NCBI GenBank assembly: GCA_002437115.1
Contig: DJOD01000023.1
Coordinates: 1-45,854 of the forward strand
Direction: 5' to 3'
DNA: 45,854 nt
DNA from: Prevotella sp. UBA6447
GTDB taxonomy: Bacteria > Bacteroidota > Bacteroidia > Bacteroidales > Bacteroidaceae
The first letter of the stretch is position 1, and the number at the start of each line of letters is the position of its first letter. The notes below the pieces were generated by a model that made no database searches, was not told the DNA's origin, and saw only the letters and a program-made list of their open reading frames with translations. The position numbers and the translations under genes were made by a program. This document shows positions 1 to 7,945 of this stretch, piece after piece.

Positions 1-389
1 CGCTCGACAAGGCATACGAGGGCAAGAAGAGCATCGTGGACTATGTCTTCACAGACGGCACGGCGATACAGAGCGTGGAGCGGAAGTTTGTGGAAAACCT
101 CGACACGAGTACCGATGTCGCCGTCTATGCCAAGTTGCCAAAGGGTTTCCATATCCCTACCCCAGTGGGCAACTATTCTCCCGACTGGGCAATCGCCTTC
201 AAGGAAGGCACGGTGAAGCACGTCTATTTCGTAGCCGAGACCAAAGGCAGCATGTCTTCGCTGGACTTGCGAGAGATAGAGAAAGGCAAGATAGCCTGTG
301 CCGACAAGCTCTTCGAGCAGTTGTCGGGCAGTGGCATATATTACCATAAGGTGACGAACTACGATGATTTGATGGAATGGGTGAAATAG
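1..389 (+). CDS. res: Type III restriction enzyme Res subunit, C-terminal end (partial)
   Basis: The reading frame is open from the first bases of the window (codons begin at base 3) to TAG at 387-389, so this is the last 128 residues of a longer protein. It holds a nuclease-like core: PDWAIAF followed some 15 residues later by FVAETKG, which fits the PD...(D/E)xK site found at the C-terminus of type III restriction subunits, and the surrounding text (VYAKLPKGFHIPTPVG) is typical of that family. In such enzymes the Res subunit carries an N-terminal helicase and cuts DNA together with a Mod methyltransferase; neither the helicase part nor Mod is in the window. It ends 25 bp from the convergent thiH gene. 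A GTG at 36 is an internal valine, not a start. Family assignment is fairly secure; activity cannot be judged. Confidence 0.8.
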   Translation, partial: LDKAYEGKKSIVDYVFTDGTAIQSVERKFVENLDTSTDVAVYAKLPKGFHIPTPVGNYSPDWAIAFKEGTVKHVYFVAETKGSMSSLDLREIEKGKIACADKLFEQLSGSGIYYHKVTNYDDLMEWVK

Positions 390-414
390 GATGGCCGCCG
401 TTGTTGGGTTCCCT

Positions 415-1557
415 TCAGGCTTCCTTCTTGAGTGGGTCGAAGAGGTCGAACGACGCGTCCCAGTCTTTCCATACTGGCTCGCGTCCCAGTTCGCGCAGGC
501 GCTTGTCGATTACCTTCGCAGTACGCTCGTCACTCACGGTAAATTGCTCCAGGGCTTGCGGGTAAGTGTGGTAACCCCCGGGGTTTACTTTCGATTCGGC
601 CGACATCGTAGTCACGCCAAGCGTAGCCATGTGGTCGCGGATGAAAGCAGGCTCGCGGGTGGAGTAGGAGATATCCACGTCGTGGTCGAAGATGCGCATG
701 GCAAATGTTGCTTGCGCCAGTTCGCGGTCGGTCATGAAACAGTTAGGTTGGAACCCCTCGTTTTGGGCAGGGCGCATGCGTGGGAAGTTGACGCTGTATT
801 TTGTGCGCCAGTAATGTTTCTGCAGGTATCTCAGGTGATGAGCCATCATCACGACATCCGTGCGCCATTCCTTCTCAAGACCAATCAAGACCCCCATACC
901 GATAGAGTGGACACCCGCCTGCCCCATGCGGTCGAATCCGTCGCATCGCCATTCGAAGCGGCTCTTCATGCCCCGTGGGTGGTAGAGCTTGTAGTGGTTG
1001 CGGTTGTACGTTTCCTGAAAACAAATCACGCCGTTCATTCCATGTTCGGCAAGCATGCGGTAGTCGTCCGTGGAGAGCGGCATCACCTCAATCTTGATGT
1101 TTGAGAAATATTTCTTGGCGATGTCTATCGCCTTGGCCAGATATGGCGTGCCCGCCTTGGCCGGGTTTTCACCCGTCACGAGCAGAATGTTCTCAAAAGG
1201 TGCCAGTTGCTTGATGGCGCGGTATTCATTCTCCATCTGTTCGGGCGTGAGGATGGTGCGTGCCATGGGGTTCTCGCGGTGAAATCCGCAGTACACGCAC
1301 GAGTTGGAGCACGAGTTCGTGATGTAAAGAGGTATGAACATCGACATTGTCTTGCCAAATCGCTCTTCGGTATATCGCCTGGATAGGCGAGCCATCTCTT
1401 CAAGATAAGGCTTGGCTGCTGGCGAGAGCAGCGCCATGAAGTCGTTGATGTCACAGTGGCTTTTACCCAAGGCGCGTCTTACATCTGCAGCCGTCATGGC
1501 CGCAATGCGTTCTGTGGTTTCCTGCCAACTGATTTTTTCCAATTCTTCGCTAAACAT
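415..1557 (-). CDS. thiH: 2-iminoacetate synthase ThiH
   Basis: Radical SAM tyrosine lyase that splits tyrosine into p-cresol and 2-iminoacetate (dehydroglycine), the glycine-derived input for thiazole formation by ThiG. The 380-residue product matches the usual ThiH length. The cluster-binding motif is CSNSCVYC at residues 83-90 (C83, C87, C90; CxxxCxxC), followed by GFHRENPMAR. The frame stays open far upstream into thiF, but the ATG at 1557 gives the normal N-terminus (MFSEELEKI) and is preceded by AGAAGAAAT. It is the last gene of the riboswitch-led thi operon, starting 11 bp after thiF. It is anaerobic chemistry, in keeping with an anaerobic host; aerobic thiamin pathways use ThiO instead. 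Assignment is secure. Confidence 0.95.
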   Translation of the reverse strand: MFSEELEKISWQETTERIAAMTAADVRRALGKSHCDINDFMALLSPAAKPYLEEMARLSRRYTEERFGKTMSMFIPLYITNSCSNSCVYCGFHRENPMARTILTPEQMENEYRAIKQLAPFENILLVTGENPAKAGTPYLAKAIDIAKKYFSNIKIEVMPLSTDDYRMLAEHGMNGVICFQETYNRNHYKLYHPRGMKSRFEWRCDGFDRMGQAGVHSIGMGVLIGLEKEWRTDVVMMAHHLRYLQKHYWRTKYSVNFPRMRPAQNEGFQPNCFMTDRELAQATFAMRIFDHDVDISYSTREPAFIRDHMATLGVTTMSAESKVNPGGYHTYPQALEQFTVSDERTAKVIDKRLRELGREPVWKDWDASFDLFDPLKKEA

Positions 1558-1568
1558 TTTTATTTCTT

Positions 1569-2375
1569 CTACTTTTTCTTTGCGCAAGGTTTGTGCGCAT
1601 ACTCTTTGATGGTCGTTATTGACGGTGACTTGCCGCAGAGGGCACAGTTCGTGTCTCTTTTCATTTCGAACCGCTGCCATTCCATTGTCATTGCGTCGAG
1701 AGTCAGCAACGTGTCGGTGAGCGGTCGGCCAATGTGTGCCAGGCATTTGATGGCTTCCGTTGCTTGGACCGTTCCGACCATGCCAGCCAAAGGCCCGAGC
1801 ACCCCCACCATGGAACATGTTTCCACTTCGCCGATAGCCGGTGGTTCCGGGAACACGCAGCGGTAACATGCCGTGCCAGGCATGTGTGTCATCAGTTGGC
1901 CGTGAAACCGGTTGATGCCCCCGATGGTAAAGCCTTTTCCGAGCATCACGCACGCATCATTGACGAGATACTTGGAGGCGAAGTTGTCGGTGCCTTCCAC
2001 AATGAAGTCGTATTGCCCAATTAGTTCCAAGGCATTCTGCTCGTTGAGATACACCTCATGAGTCGTCACCTCCACTTCTGGATTCATCGCCTTCAGCCTT
2101 TTGGCAGCCACACTGGCCTTTGGCAGTCCGATGTCGTCGCTGGTGTAGAGCACTTGCCGTTGCAGGTTTGTCACCGACACGAAGTCGCCATCAACGATGC
2201 CGATGTGGCCGACGCCTGCCGCCGCAAGATACATGGATGCGGGCGAACCCAGCCCTCCTGCGCCCACCATGAGCACCTTGGCTCCAAGCAATCGCATTTG
2301 CGCGTCGCGCCCGAAGCCGTCCAGGATGATGTGGCGATCGTAGCGCCGTCTTTGCTCGGGTGTAAGTTCTGTCAT
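1569..2375 (-). CDS. thiF: ThiS adenylyltransferase ThiF
   Basis: E1-like enzyme that adenylates the C-terminal Gly-Gly of the sulfur carrier ThiS so that it can be charged with sulfur. At 268 residues it is a standard HesA/MoeB/ThiF protein: nucleotide loop GAGGLGS at 38-44, VDGD at 61-64, NLQRQ at 70-74 and EGTDN near 128-131. Four zinc-binding cysteines are present as CYRC (170-173) and CALC (244-247), and Cys187 in the ETCSMVGVLGP segment lies where the family has its reactive cysteine. The start codon overlaps the thiC stop (ATGA, 2372-2375), which suggests translational coupling. MoeB-type function is the alternative, but the operon context favours ThiF. Confidence 0.93.
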   Translation of the reverse strand: MTELTPEQRRRYDRHIILDGFGRDAQMRLLGAKVLMVGAGGLGSPASMYLAAAGVGHIGIVDGDFVSVTNLQRQVLYTSDDIGLPKASVAAKRLKAMNPEVEVTTHEVYLNEQNALELIGQYDFIVEGTDNFASKYLVNDACVMLGKGFTIGGINRFHGQLMTHMPGTACYRCVFPEPPAIGEVETCSMVGVLGPLAGMVGTVQATEAIKCLAHIGRPLTDTLLTLDAMTMEWQRFEMKRDTNCALCGKSPSITTIKEYAHKPCAKKK

Positions 2376-3958
2376 TTCTTGTATCTTCTAAGGTCGTGTG
2401 TAAGCCTTGCGGCACAGAAGTCGGGACCGCACATGGTGCAATACTCTCCATCCGTATGCCCCGCCTCCTCAAAATACTTCAAGGCGAGCTCGGGATCGAG
2501 TGAGAGGTGGAACTGGTCTCTCCAGCGAAACTCGAAGCGCGCCTTCGACAATGCGTTGTCTCTGACGATAGCTCCGGGGTGTCCCTTGGCAAGGTCGGCT
2601 GCATGAGCTGCTATCTTGTAAGTGACGACACCCACACGCACATCCTCCTTGTTTGGCAGCGCGAGGTGCTCCTTGGGGGTGACGTAGCAGAGCATGGCTG
2701 TTCCGAGCCAAGCTATCTGTGCTCCGCCGATGGCCGAGGTGATGTGGTCGTAACCGGGAGCGATGTCGGTGACCAGCGGGCCGAGCGTGTAGAAGGGAGC
2801 CTCATGGCAGTGGTCGAGTTGGCGTTCCATGTTTTCCTTGATTTTTTGCAAAGGTACATGGCCAGGACCTTCGATAAACGCTTGCACGTTCTTGTCCCAG
2901 GCGCGCGTCACGAGTTCGCCCATGGTGTCGAGCTCTGCGAACTGAGCCGCGTCGTTGGCATCGGCAATGCAGCCTGGCCGCAATCCGTCGCCCAGCGAAA
3001 GCGCGACATCGTACCGAGCCACGATGTCGCAGATATCGTCAAAGTGCTCATAGAGGAAGCTCTCCTGGTCTTTGATCAGGCACCATTTGCTCATGATGCT
3101 TCCGCCTCGGCTGACGATGCCGCAGAGCCTGTTGTCTGCAAGGTGCACGTTGTGCCTTCTGATGCCCGCATGGATGGTGAAATAGTCGACACCCTGCTCG
3201 CACTGTTCGAGGAGCGTGTCGCGGTACACCTCCCAGGAGAGGTCTTCCACCTTTCCACCCACTTTCTCAAGCGCTTGGTAGATGGGTACGGTGCCCACAG
3301 GCACGGGGCTGTTGCGTAAGATCCATTCGCGTGTCTCATGGATATTGTTGCCGGTTGAAAGGTCCATCAGCGTGTCTCCGCCCCACTTGCATGACCACAC
3401 CGCCTTGTCGACCTCCTCCTCAATGCTCGACGTGGTGACCGAGTTGCCGATGTTGGTGTTTATCTTTACGAGGAAGTTTCGACCGATGATCATTGGCTCG
3501 CTCTCCGGGTGATTCCTGTTGGCAGGAATCACTGCCCTTCCTCGCGCTATTTCCTCGCGAACAAACTCTGGTGTTATATGAGTATTGATGCCCAGTTGCT
3601 CACAGTTCATGTTTTCGCGGATGGCCACATATTCCATCTCCTGCGTGATGATGCCCGCCTTGGCGTAAGCCATCTGTGTGATGCCCTCCTTGCAGTGTGG
3701 ACGACTGTCAATCCATGGCTGTCTTAGCTTGGGCAGTCCTCTTTGAAGGTCAACCTGGTAGTTGGGGTCGGTGTATGGGCCGCTGGTGTCGTAGATGTAC
3801 ACAGGGTCGTTGGGTGTCAAGTGTGGTATCCCATTCTCGTCTTTGGTCACAGTGGGAGTTAGGTTTACCTTTGTCATTCCGACCTTTATTTCTGGGTAAA
3901 TCTTTCCTTGCATATACGCCTTCTCGCGCTTGGCGTAGGCTTTATTGTCGTTTGGCAT
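2372..3958 (-). CDS. thiC: Phosphomethylpyrimidine synthase ThiC
   Basis: Radical SAM enzyme that converts aminoimidazole ribotide into HMP-phosphate, the pyrimidine half of thiamin. The 528-residue product ends with the diagnostic cluster motif CTMCGPDFC (C507, C510, C515), the CxxCx4C arrangement unique to ThiC among radical SAM proteins. Upstream family blocks are easily seen, for example DLSTGNNIHETREWI, TIHAGI, VSRGGSIMSKWC, LSLGDGLRPG and EGPGHVP. Length is at the short end for the family, as is common in anaerobes. It lies third in the operon, 45 bp after thiG and overlapping thiF by 4 bp. Product and role are secure. Confidence 0.96.
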   Translation of the reverse strand: MPNDNKAYAKREKAYMQGKIYPEIKVGMTKVNLTPTVTKDENGIPHLTPNDPVYIYDTSGPYTDPNYQVDLQRGLPKLRQPWIDSRPHCKEGITQMAYAKAGIITQEMEYVAIRENMNCEQLGINTHITPEFVREEIARGRAVIPANRNHPESEPMIIGRNFLVKINTNIGNSVTTSSIEEEVDKAVWSCKWGGDTLMDLSTGNNIHETREWILRNSPVPVGTVPIYQALEKVGGKVEDLSWEVYRDTLLEQCEQGVDYFTIHAGIRRHNVHLADNRLCGIVSRGGSIMSKWCLIKDQESFLYEHFDDICDIVARYDVALSLGDGLRPGCIADANDAAQFAELDTMGELVTRAWDKNVQAFIEGPGHVPLQKIKENMERQLDHCHEAPFYTLGPLVTDIAPGYDHITSAIGGAQIAWLGTAMLCYVTPKEHLALPNKEDVRVGVVTYKIAAHAADLAKGHPGAIVRDNALSKARFEFRWRDQFHLSLDPELALKYFEEAGHTDGEYCTMCGPDFCAARLTHDLRRYKK

Positions 3959-4003
3959 GGCGATAGTAGTTAATTCATTGTGTTATTGATGTGGGCGTAA
4001 CGG

Positions 4004-4774
4004 TTACGACAAGAAGTCGGTCAACGGCGAGCTTGCATCAGCCACATCGCACACTGCTCCCAGTCCGGCTTCGTATGCCCTTCTGCCGCACGCCACCGCT
4101 TCTTTGAAAGCAGTGGCCATTTCGACGGGATTGCCTGCCACGGCGATAGCCGTGTTTACCAGGCAAGCGTCGGCTCCCATTTCCATGGCCTCTGTGGCAT
4201 GACTTGGAGCTCCAATGCCAGCGTCCACCACCACGGGAATCGTTGCTTGCTCGATGATGATTTGCAGGAAGTCTTTCATTCTCAGCCCCTTGTTTGTTCC
4301 GATGGGTGCGGCCAGTGGCATTACCGTAGCGGCGCCTGCCTCCTCAAGATGCTTGCATAGGGTGGGGTCTGCCTGACAGTAGGGCAACACGACGAAGCCC
4401 ATTTTCACCAGCTTCTCTGTTGCCTTGAGCGTTTCCACGGAGTCGGGCAGGAGATACCTCGGGTCAGGATGTATTTCCAGTTTCAGCCAATTGGTACCGA
4501 AAGCCTCTCTCGACATCTGTGCCGCGAATACGGCTTCCTCTGCATTGCGCACGCCGCTGGTGTTTGGCAAGAGCTGTATGTTGGGGCTTTGCACGATATG
4601 GGTCAACAAGTCGTCGTGCTTGTCGCTCAGCTCAACGCGCTTCATGGCAACGGTCACCATCTCCGTTTCCGAAGCCTTGATGGCTTCCGCCATCAGCGTG
4701 TTGTCGTTGAATTTTCCTGTACCCAAGAACAGGCGCGAGTTGAACTCACGTCCTGCTATCACAAGTTTTTCCAT
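4004..4774 (-). CDS. thiG: Thiazole synthase ThiG
   Basis: Assembles the thiazole phosphate from deoxyxylulose 5-phosphate, 2-iminoacetate (from ThiH) and ThiS-thiocarboxylate. The 256 residues form a typical TIM-barrel ThiG: GTGKF at 18-22, LLPNTSG at 68-74, WLKLEIHPD around Lys98 (the lysine expected to form the imine with the sugar), PLAAPIGTNKG, and VVVDAGIGAPSHA with DACLVNTAIA as phosphate-binding loops. It is the second gene of the operon, 74 bp downstream of thiS. ThiG normally works in complex with ThiH or ThiS, both encoded beside it. Assignment is secure. Confidence 0.95.
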   Translation of the reverse strand: MEKLVIAGREFNSRLFLGTGKFNDNTLMAEAIKASETEMVTVAMKRVELSDKHDDLLTHIVQSPNIQLLPNTSGVRNAEEAVFAAQMSREAFGTNWLKLEIHPDPRYLLPDSVETLKATEKLVKMGFVVLPYCQADPTLCKHLEEAGAATVMPLAAPIGTNKGLRMKDFLQIIIEQATIPVVVDAGIGAPSHATEAMEMGADACLVNTAIAVAGNPVEMATAFKEAVACGRRAYEAGLGAVCDVADASSPLTDFLS

Positions 4775-4848
4775 CGTTGTTTATGTGTTTTTGAATTTGA
4801 CTATTCGATTTTCTCATTCAACAATGAGTTCGTTTTGTTATCCTCTGG

Positions 4849-5046
4849 TCATCCGCCACAGGCAGCCTTGATAATGACGACATCATCGCCGTCTTTTAGT
4901 TGTGTTTGTGCCCAGTCCGTTCGTGGCACCAAGTGGTTGTTCACGGCTACGGCGATGCCCTTTTCGGGCAGCGACAGTTCGTTCGACAGTTCGAATACAG
5001 AAACTGCCTTCACTTCGGTTTCCTTGTTGTTGATCTTAATTTTCAT
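4849..5046 (-). CDS. thiS: Sulfur carrier protein ThiS
   Basis: Small beta-grasp (ubiquitin-like) sulfur carrier of 65 residues. It begins MKIKINNKETEV and ends AACGG; the terminal Gly-Gly is the site that is adenylated by ThiF and converted to a thiocarboxylate for ThiG. The frame stays open for 16 more codons upstream, but the ATG at 5046 gives the normal family N-terminus, so the longer form is rejected. It is the first gene of the minus-strand thi operon and lies about 155 nt below the end of the TPP aptamer, so it is the most directly riboswitch-controlled gene. Confidence 0.92.
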   Translation of the reverse strand: MKIKINNKETEVKAVSVFELSNELSLPEKGIAVAVNNHLVPRTDWAQTQLKDGDDVVIIKAACGG

Positions 5047-5202
5047 AAATCTGCCATGTTGTTGCGTAAAAATCAACATCACTGGGCGCATCATGAAAAT
5101 TTCCGCGTTTCTCTTGTCCCTAAAACAAGCAAGTCTTCTGGCAGCTGGAATGTTCGGTATGGCCAGCGGAATGAAGCCTTGGCAAAAATATAATGCAACT
5201 AT

Positions 5203-5284
5203 ATCATATTCCCTTCGTCGGCATTGTCCGCGTCAGGTTCAATGGGTATAATCTCAGCTGATTCACTCAGCACCCCGTGATAAT
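5203..5284 (-). promoter_or_regulatory. TPP riboswitch (THI element)
   Basis: Read on the minus strand the segment starts ATTATCACGGGGTGCTGAG and contains the strongly conserved CTGAGA (complement of 5252-5257), ACCC, GAACCTGA (complement of 5233-5240), and ends with GACGAAGGGAATATGAT, which can close the P1 stem. This order is the standard thiamin pyrophosphate aptamer. It lies 157 nt before thiS and so is expected to shut the thiSGCFH operon when TPP is plentiful. The expression platform is not clear: I see no strong terminator before thiS. Confidence 0.93.
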
Positions 5285-5293
5285 TGTCTGTTG

Positions 5294-5325
5294 CAAAGTA
5301 ACAAATAATTTTCCAATCATACAAA
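5294..5325 (-). promoter_or_regulatory. Promoter of the thiSGCFH operon
   Basis: On the minus strand TTTG (complement of 5322-5325) is followed after 21 bp by TTACTTTG (TACTTTG is the complement of 5294-5300). This approximates the Bacteroidota -33/-7 pattern; the -7 box lacks one spacer base relative to TAnnTTTG unless the preceding T is counted. Transcription would start a few bases later and immediately enter the TPP aptamer. Confidence 0.6.
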
Positions 5326-5331
5326 TTTTTG

Positions 5332-5363
5332 TTTGGTTTTCTCTGAAACAAGTCATAACTTTG
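5332..5363 (+). promoter_or_regulatory. Promoter of thiDE
   Basis: TTTG at 5332-5335, a 20-bp spacer, and TAACTTTG at 5356-5363 match the Bacteroidota -33/-7 consensus exactly. The -33 box is only 6 bp from the -33 box of the divergent thiS promoter, so the two promoters are back to back. The predicted leader to the thiDE ATG is about 30 nt, too short for a TPP aptamer. Confidence 0.65.
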
Positions 5364-5396
5364 CATGAGAAAAGTATCATTTGAAACAAGGAAAGG

Positions 5397-6872
5397 ATGA
5401 GATATATCACAGCGCTTACCATAGCTGGTTCCGACTGTAGTGGCGGTGCCGGCGTCCAGGCAGACATCAAGACCATGGCATCCTTGGGTGTGTATGCCAC
5501 CTCAGCCATCACGGCTGTCACCACGCAAAACACGCAAGGGGTTCAAGATGTGGATCCTGTTAGTCCTCGTGTCGTTGAAAGCCAGGTACGTGCCGTCTTC
5601 GACGACATGGTCGTAGATGCTGTGAAAGTGGGCATGCTCGTGAACGTGGGCGTGGTTCGCGCGGTGGCAGGTTGCCTTCTGAAATACAAGCCGAGGAATG
5701 TTGTGCTGGATCCCGTCATGGTTTCCACGAGTGGTCACCTTCTGATGGATGAGGATGCTTTGTCGGAAATCAAAAGCACCTTGTTGCCGTTGGCCACGCT
5801 GGTAACGCCAAACATCCCCGAAGCGGAACGCTTGTCGGGCCTGAGGATTCATGGCACCAACGACTTTGGCCGTGTGGCTGCAGCTATCACACAGTTTGGG
5901 TGTAGGGCTGTGCTCATAAAAGGCGGACACTTGAGCGGAAACGAGAAGGTAGACCGGCTTTATGTTGACGGGCAGCTGAAAGTGACCTGTCACAGTGATG
6001 CGGTTGACACCCGGAACACGCACGGTACAGGATGCACGCTGTCTTCGGCTATCGCTTCGTTGCTGGCCAGAGGCGAGCCGATGGAGCAAGCCGTGTGCAA
6101 CGCCGTTAGATACCTGCACGGTGCCATCGACAGCGGGCAGCGCGTCGTGCAAGGAGCGGGACACGGACCCGTGTGCCACGGTTTCTTGTTTCGCGGTGCA
6201 GACGACCATCATGCTGTGAAGCGGCTTGATGATGTGTCATTCCAGTTTATTAGTCACAGCAACGCCAAACACTCCCACTTGGAGGGCATCAAGCTGGCCT
6301 TGGAAGGTGGATGCAGGTGGATTCAGCTCCGCATGAAAGATGCTGACGAGAAGACGTTCGTCGAGACGGCAAAGAAGGTAAGGCAACTGTGTTCCGAATA
6401 CCATGCCACGTTTATCGTTGACGACCGGGTGGAACATGTGAAAGCTGTTGGTGCCGATGGCGTGCACCTTGGCAAAAATGATATGTCGATAGACGAGGCC
6501 CGGAAAATGCTGGGCAGCCGATTTATAATAGGAGGCACGGCCAACACCCTGGAAGATGTTGAGCGGATTTACAAGTCGGGTGCCGATTATATCGGTTGTG
6601 GTCCCTTCCGCTTTACGACCACCAAGAAGAACCTTTCGCCCATGCTCGGTCTCGAGGGTTACAAGAACATAGTGAAGGGCATGCGTCAGAGGAAGATAAC
6701 TTTGCCCTTGGTGGCCATAGGAGGCATCCTGCCGAATGATGTCTGCGACATCATGCAAACAGGTGTGACCGGCGTGGCGGTGAGCGGAGCCATCCTGAAC
6801 GCCGATGACCCGGCGGGCCAGACTGACTTGCTCAAGAAACTGGTGGCACCCGAAATGGTGTCGGTATCATGA
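5397..6872 (+). CDS. thiDE: Bifunctional HMP-P kinase / thiamin phosphate synthase (ThiD-ThiE fusion)
   Basis: A 491-residue two-domain protein. Residues 1 to about 265 are a ThiD-type kinase that phosphorylates HMP-P to HMP-PP: TIAGSDCSGGAGVQADIK at 8-25, DPVMVSTSG at 105-113, VTPNIPEAE at 136-144, and THGTGCT at 208-214 with the catalytic Cys213. Residues about 280 to 491 are a ThiE TIM barrel that joins HMP-PP to thiazole phosphate: QLRMK at 310-314, VDD at 341-343, HLGKND at 357-362, YIGCGPFRFT at 398-407 and AIGGI at 440-444. The fusion would pass HMP-PP directly between sites. The start ATG follows AAGGAAAGG closely. The gene overlaps the next one by ATGA and is divergent from thiS. Both domains look intact. 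Confidence 0.93.
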   Translation: MRYITALTIAGSDCSGGAGVQADIKTMASLGVYATSAITAVTTQNTQGVQDVDPVSPRVVESQVRAVFDDMVVDAVKVGMLVNVGVVRAVAGCLLKYKPRNVVLDPVMVSTSGHLLMDEDALSEIKSTLLPLATLVTPNIPEAERLSGLRIHGTNDFGRVAAAITQFGCRAVLIKGGHLSGNEKVDRLYVDGQLKVTCHSDAVDTRNTHGTGCTLSSAIASLLARGEPMEQAVCNAVRYLHGAIDSGQRVVQGAGHGPVCHGFLFRGADDHHAVKRLDDVSFQFISHSNAKHSHLEGIKLALEGGCRWIQLRMKDADEKTFVETAKKVRQLCSEYHATFIVDDRVEHVKAVGADGVHLGKNDMSIDEARKMLGSRFIIGGTANTLEDVERIYKSGADYIGCGPFRFTTTKKNLSPMLGLEGYKNIVKGMRQRKITLPLVAIGGILPNDVCDIMQTGVTGVAVSGAILNADDPAGQTDLLKKLVAPEMVSVS

Positions 6873-7459
6873 AATGGATAGTAATCACCTCACCTGGTTT
6901 TGTGCCGGGCGAGGCAGAATATATTGACAGGCTTTTCGAGCACGGCTTGGACATACTGCACTTACGAAAGCCCTGTTCCAATGTTGATGACTGCGCGAGA
7001 TTGCTGGAGGAAATTAGCCCAAAGTGGCTATCGAGCATTGTCGTGCACGACCATTTTCAGCTCTGTGAAAGGTATGGGCTTAGGGGTATCCACCTCAACC
7101 GAAGGAATCCCGTGCCACCCACAGCGCTCGACGGAAGCGTGTCGCGTTCGTGCCACAGCATGGAGGAGATAGAGAAACATATGGGAACGTGCGATTACAT
7201 GACACTAAGCCCTATCTTCGACAGCATATCCAAACGCGGATATGCATCGCCATTCACCAGGCAGCAGCTTGTTATGGCAAGAGACAGGGGACTCATTAAC
7301 TCGCGCGTCATCGCCTTGGGAGGCGTAACGTTGCGGGAAATTCCAATGGTGAGACAACTCGGCTTTGGAGGTGTGGCTCTCCTGGGCGATGCGTGGCAGC
7401 GTATGAACGACCGCGACGCAGACGAGTATCTTGAAGCCTTGCGGAAGGCCACCCTTTGA
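6869..7459 (+). CDS. TenI/ThiE-like thiamin phosphate synthase family protein
   Basis: A 196-residue TIM-barrel protein of the ThiE/TenI family, translationally coupled to thiDE by a 4-bp overlap. It keeps the general layout (ILHLRKP at 29-35, IHLNRRN at 74-80, TLSPIFDSISKRGY at 112-125, VIALGGVT at 147-154, GVALLGDAW at 168-176), but several ThiE substrate residues differ: QLR is HLR, the VDD metal pair is VHDH, and the GxSxHT-type loop is SRSCHS. This suggests a TenI-like thiazole tautomerase or a specialised ThiE rather than a second standard synthase. ThiE activity is already covered by the fusion next door. The family is clear; the exact reaction is not. Confidence 0.8.
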   Translation: MKWIVITSPGFVPGEAEYIDRLFEHGLDILHLRKPCSNVDDCARLLEEISPKWLSSIVVHDHFQLCERYGLRGIHLNRRNPVPPTALDGSVSRSCHSMEEIEKHMGTCDYMTLSPIFDSISKRGYASPFTRQQLVMARDRGLINSRVIALGGVTLREIPMVRQLGFGGVALLGDAWQRMNDRDADEYLEALRKATL

Positions 7460-7596
7460 ATTTTTGTTAAGTTTATTGCTCATTTTACACCTCTGAGAGC
7501 TGGTGTTTCAGAAGGCAAAATAGTGTTGCTGGATACCTCCAGCAAGTTCCAAGAGCAGGAAACGACAGTCTTAGACACTGTTTTGTGCGATGTTTT

Positions 7597-7684
7597 GTGG
7601 AGATAAAGCCTTCTTCGTGTGAAGATAGGGCCTTTTTCGAGTGAAGGTTAAGCCTCTGTCGCGCGGAGGTTAAGCCCATATCGT
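7597..7684. repeat. Degenerate 22-bp tandem repeat, four units
   Basis: Units start at 7597, 7619, 7641 and 7663, exactly 22 bp apart, with the pattern GTGAAGrTwAgGCCTtyTTC followed by a variable pair. The best-conserved part is the GTGAAGG / AAGCC block; the fourth unit begins GCGGAGG. Successive units place CTTC near GAAG, so adjacent units can fold into imperfect hairpins. A 22-bp period does not keep a reading frame, which argues against coding. Confidence 0.7.
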
Positions 7685-7865
7685 GCCTCAAAAGGATAGC
7701 TATCTGCAATCTTCATGGCCACAGGCATTTGCGGTTTTTATAAGGCTTTTGCAACTTCCTGTTTGTCAGCGCATTCCTTAAATGGTTCATTCTCCTGTTT
7801 TTAGGCGTTATTTTCTACTGGCTGAACGATTATTCCAAATGAAGAAAACAAAAATCAAGAAAATT

Positions 7866-7904
7866 CAAAAAATCCCGCCTTGCACGCTGGGCGCAGGGCG
7901 GGAT
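7866..7904 (-). terminator. Rho-independent terminator of the nucleotidyltransferase gene
   Basis: On the minus strand ATCCCGCCCTGC pairs with GCAAGGCGGGAT (plus-strand arms 7872-7884 and 7893-7904) and is followed by TTTTTT. It sits about 40 bp past the stop of the gene at 7946-8860. Confidence 0.85.
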
Positions 7905-7945
7905 GAAGTTTTCAGGGTTCCCTTTTCAGGGGAGTCGTGTGCCTG

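Larger units (their letters stand above)
7460..7945. other. 486-bp non-coding stretch between tenI-like gene and nucleotidyltransferase gene
   Basis: I see no convincing gene here. It holds a short weak hairpin after the tenI-like gene (ACACC...GGTGT near 7487-7506), a four-unit 22-bp tandem repeat, an AT-rich stretch, and the terminator of the convergent nucleotidyltransferase gene. Open frames across it have no family-like features. Confidence 0.6.

Noticed and set aside
7597..7684. CRISPR array
   Set aside because: Units are contiguous with no unique spacers, and no cas genes are near.
7485..7709. A 74-codon minus-strand frame in the 7460-7945 gap
   Set aside because: It spans the tandem repeat and has no recognisable start context or family features.
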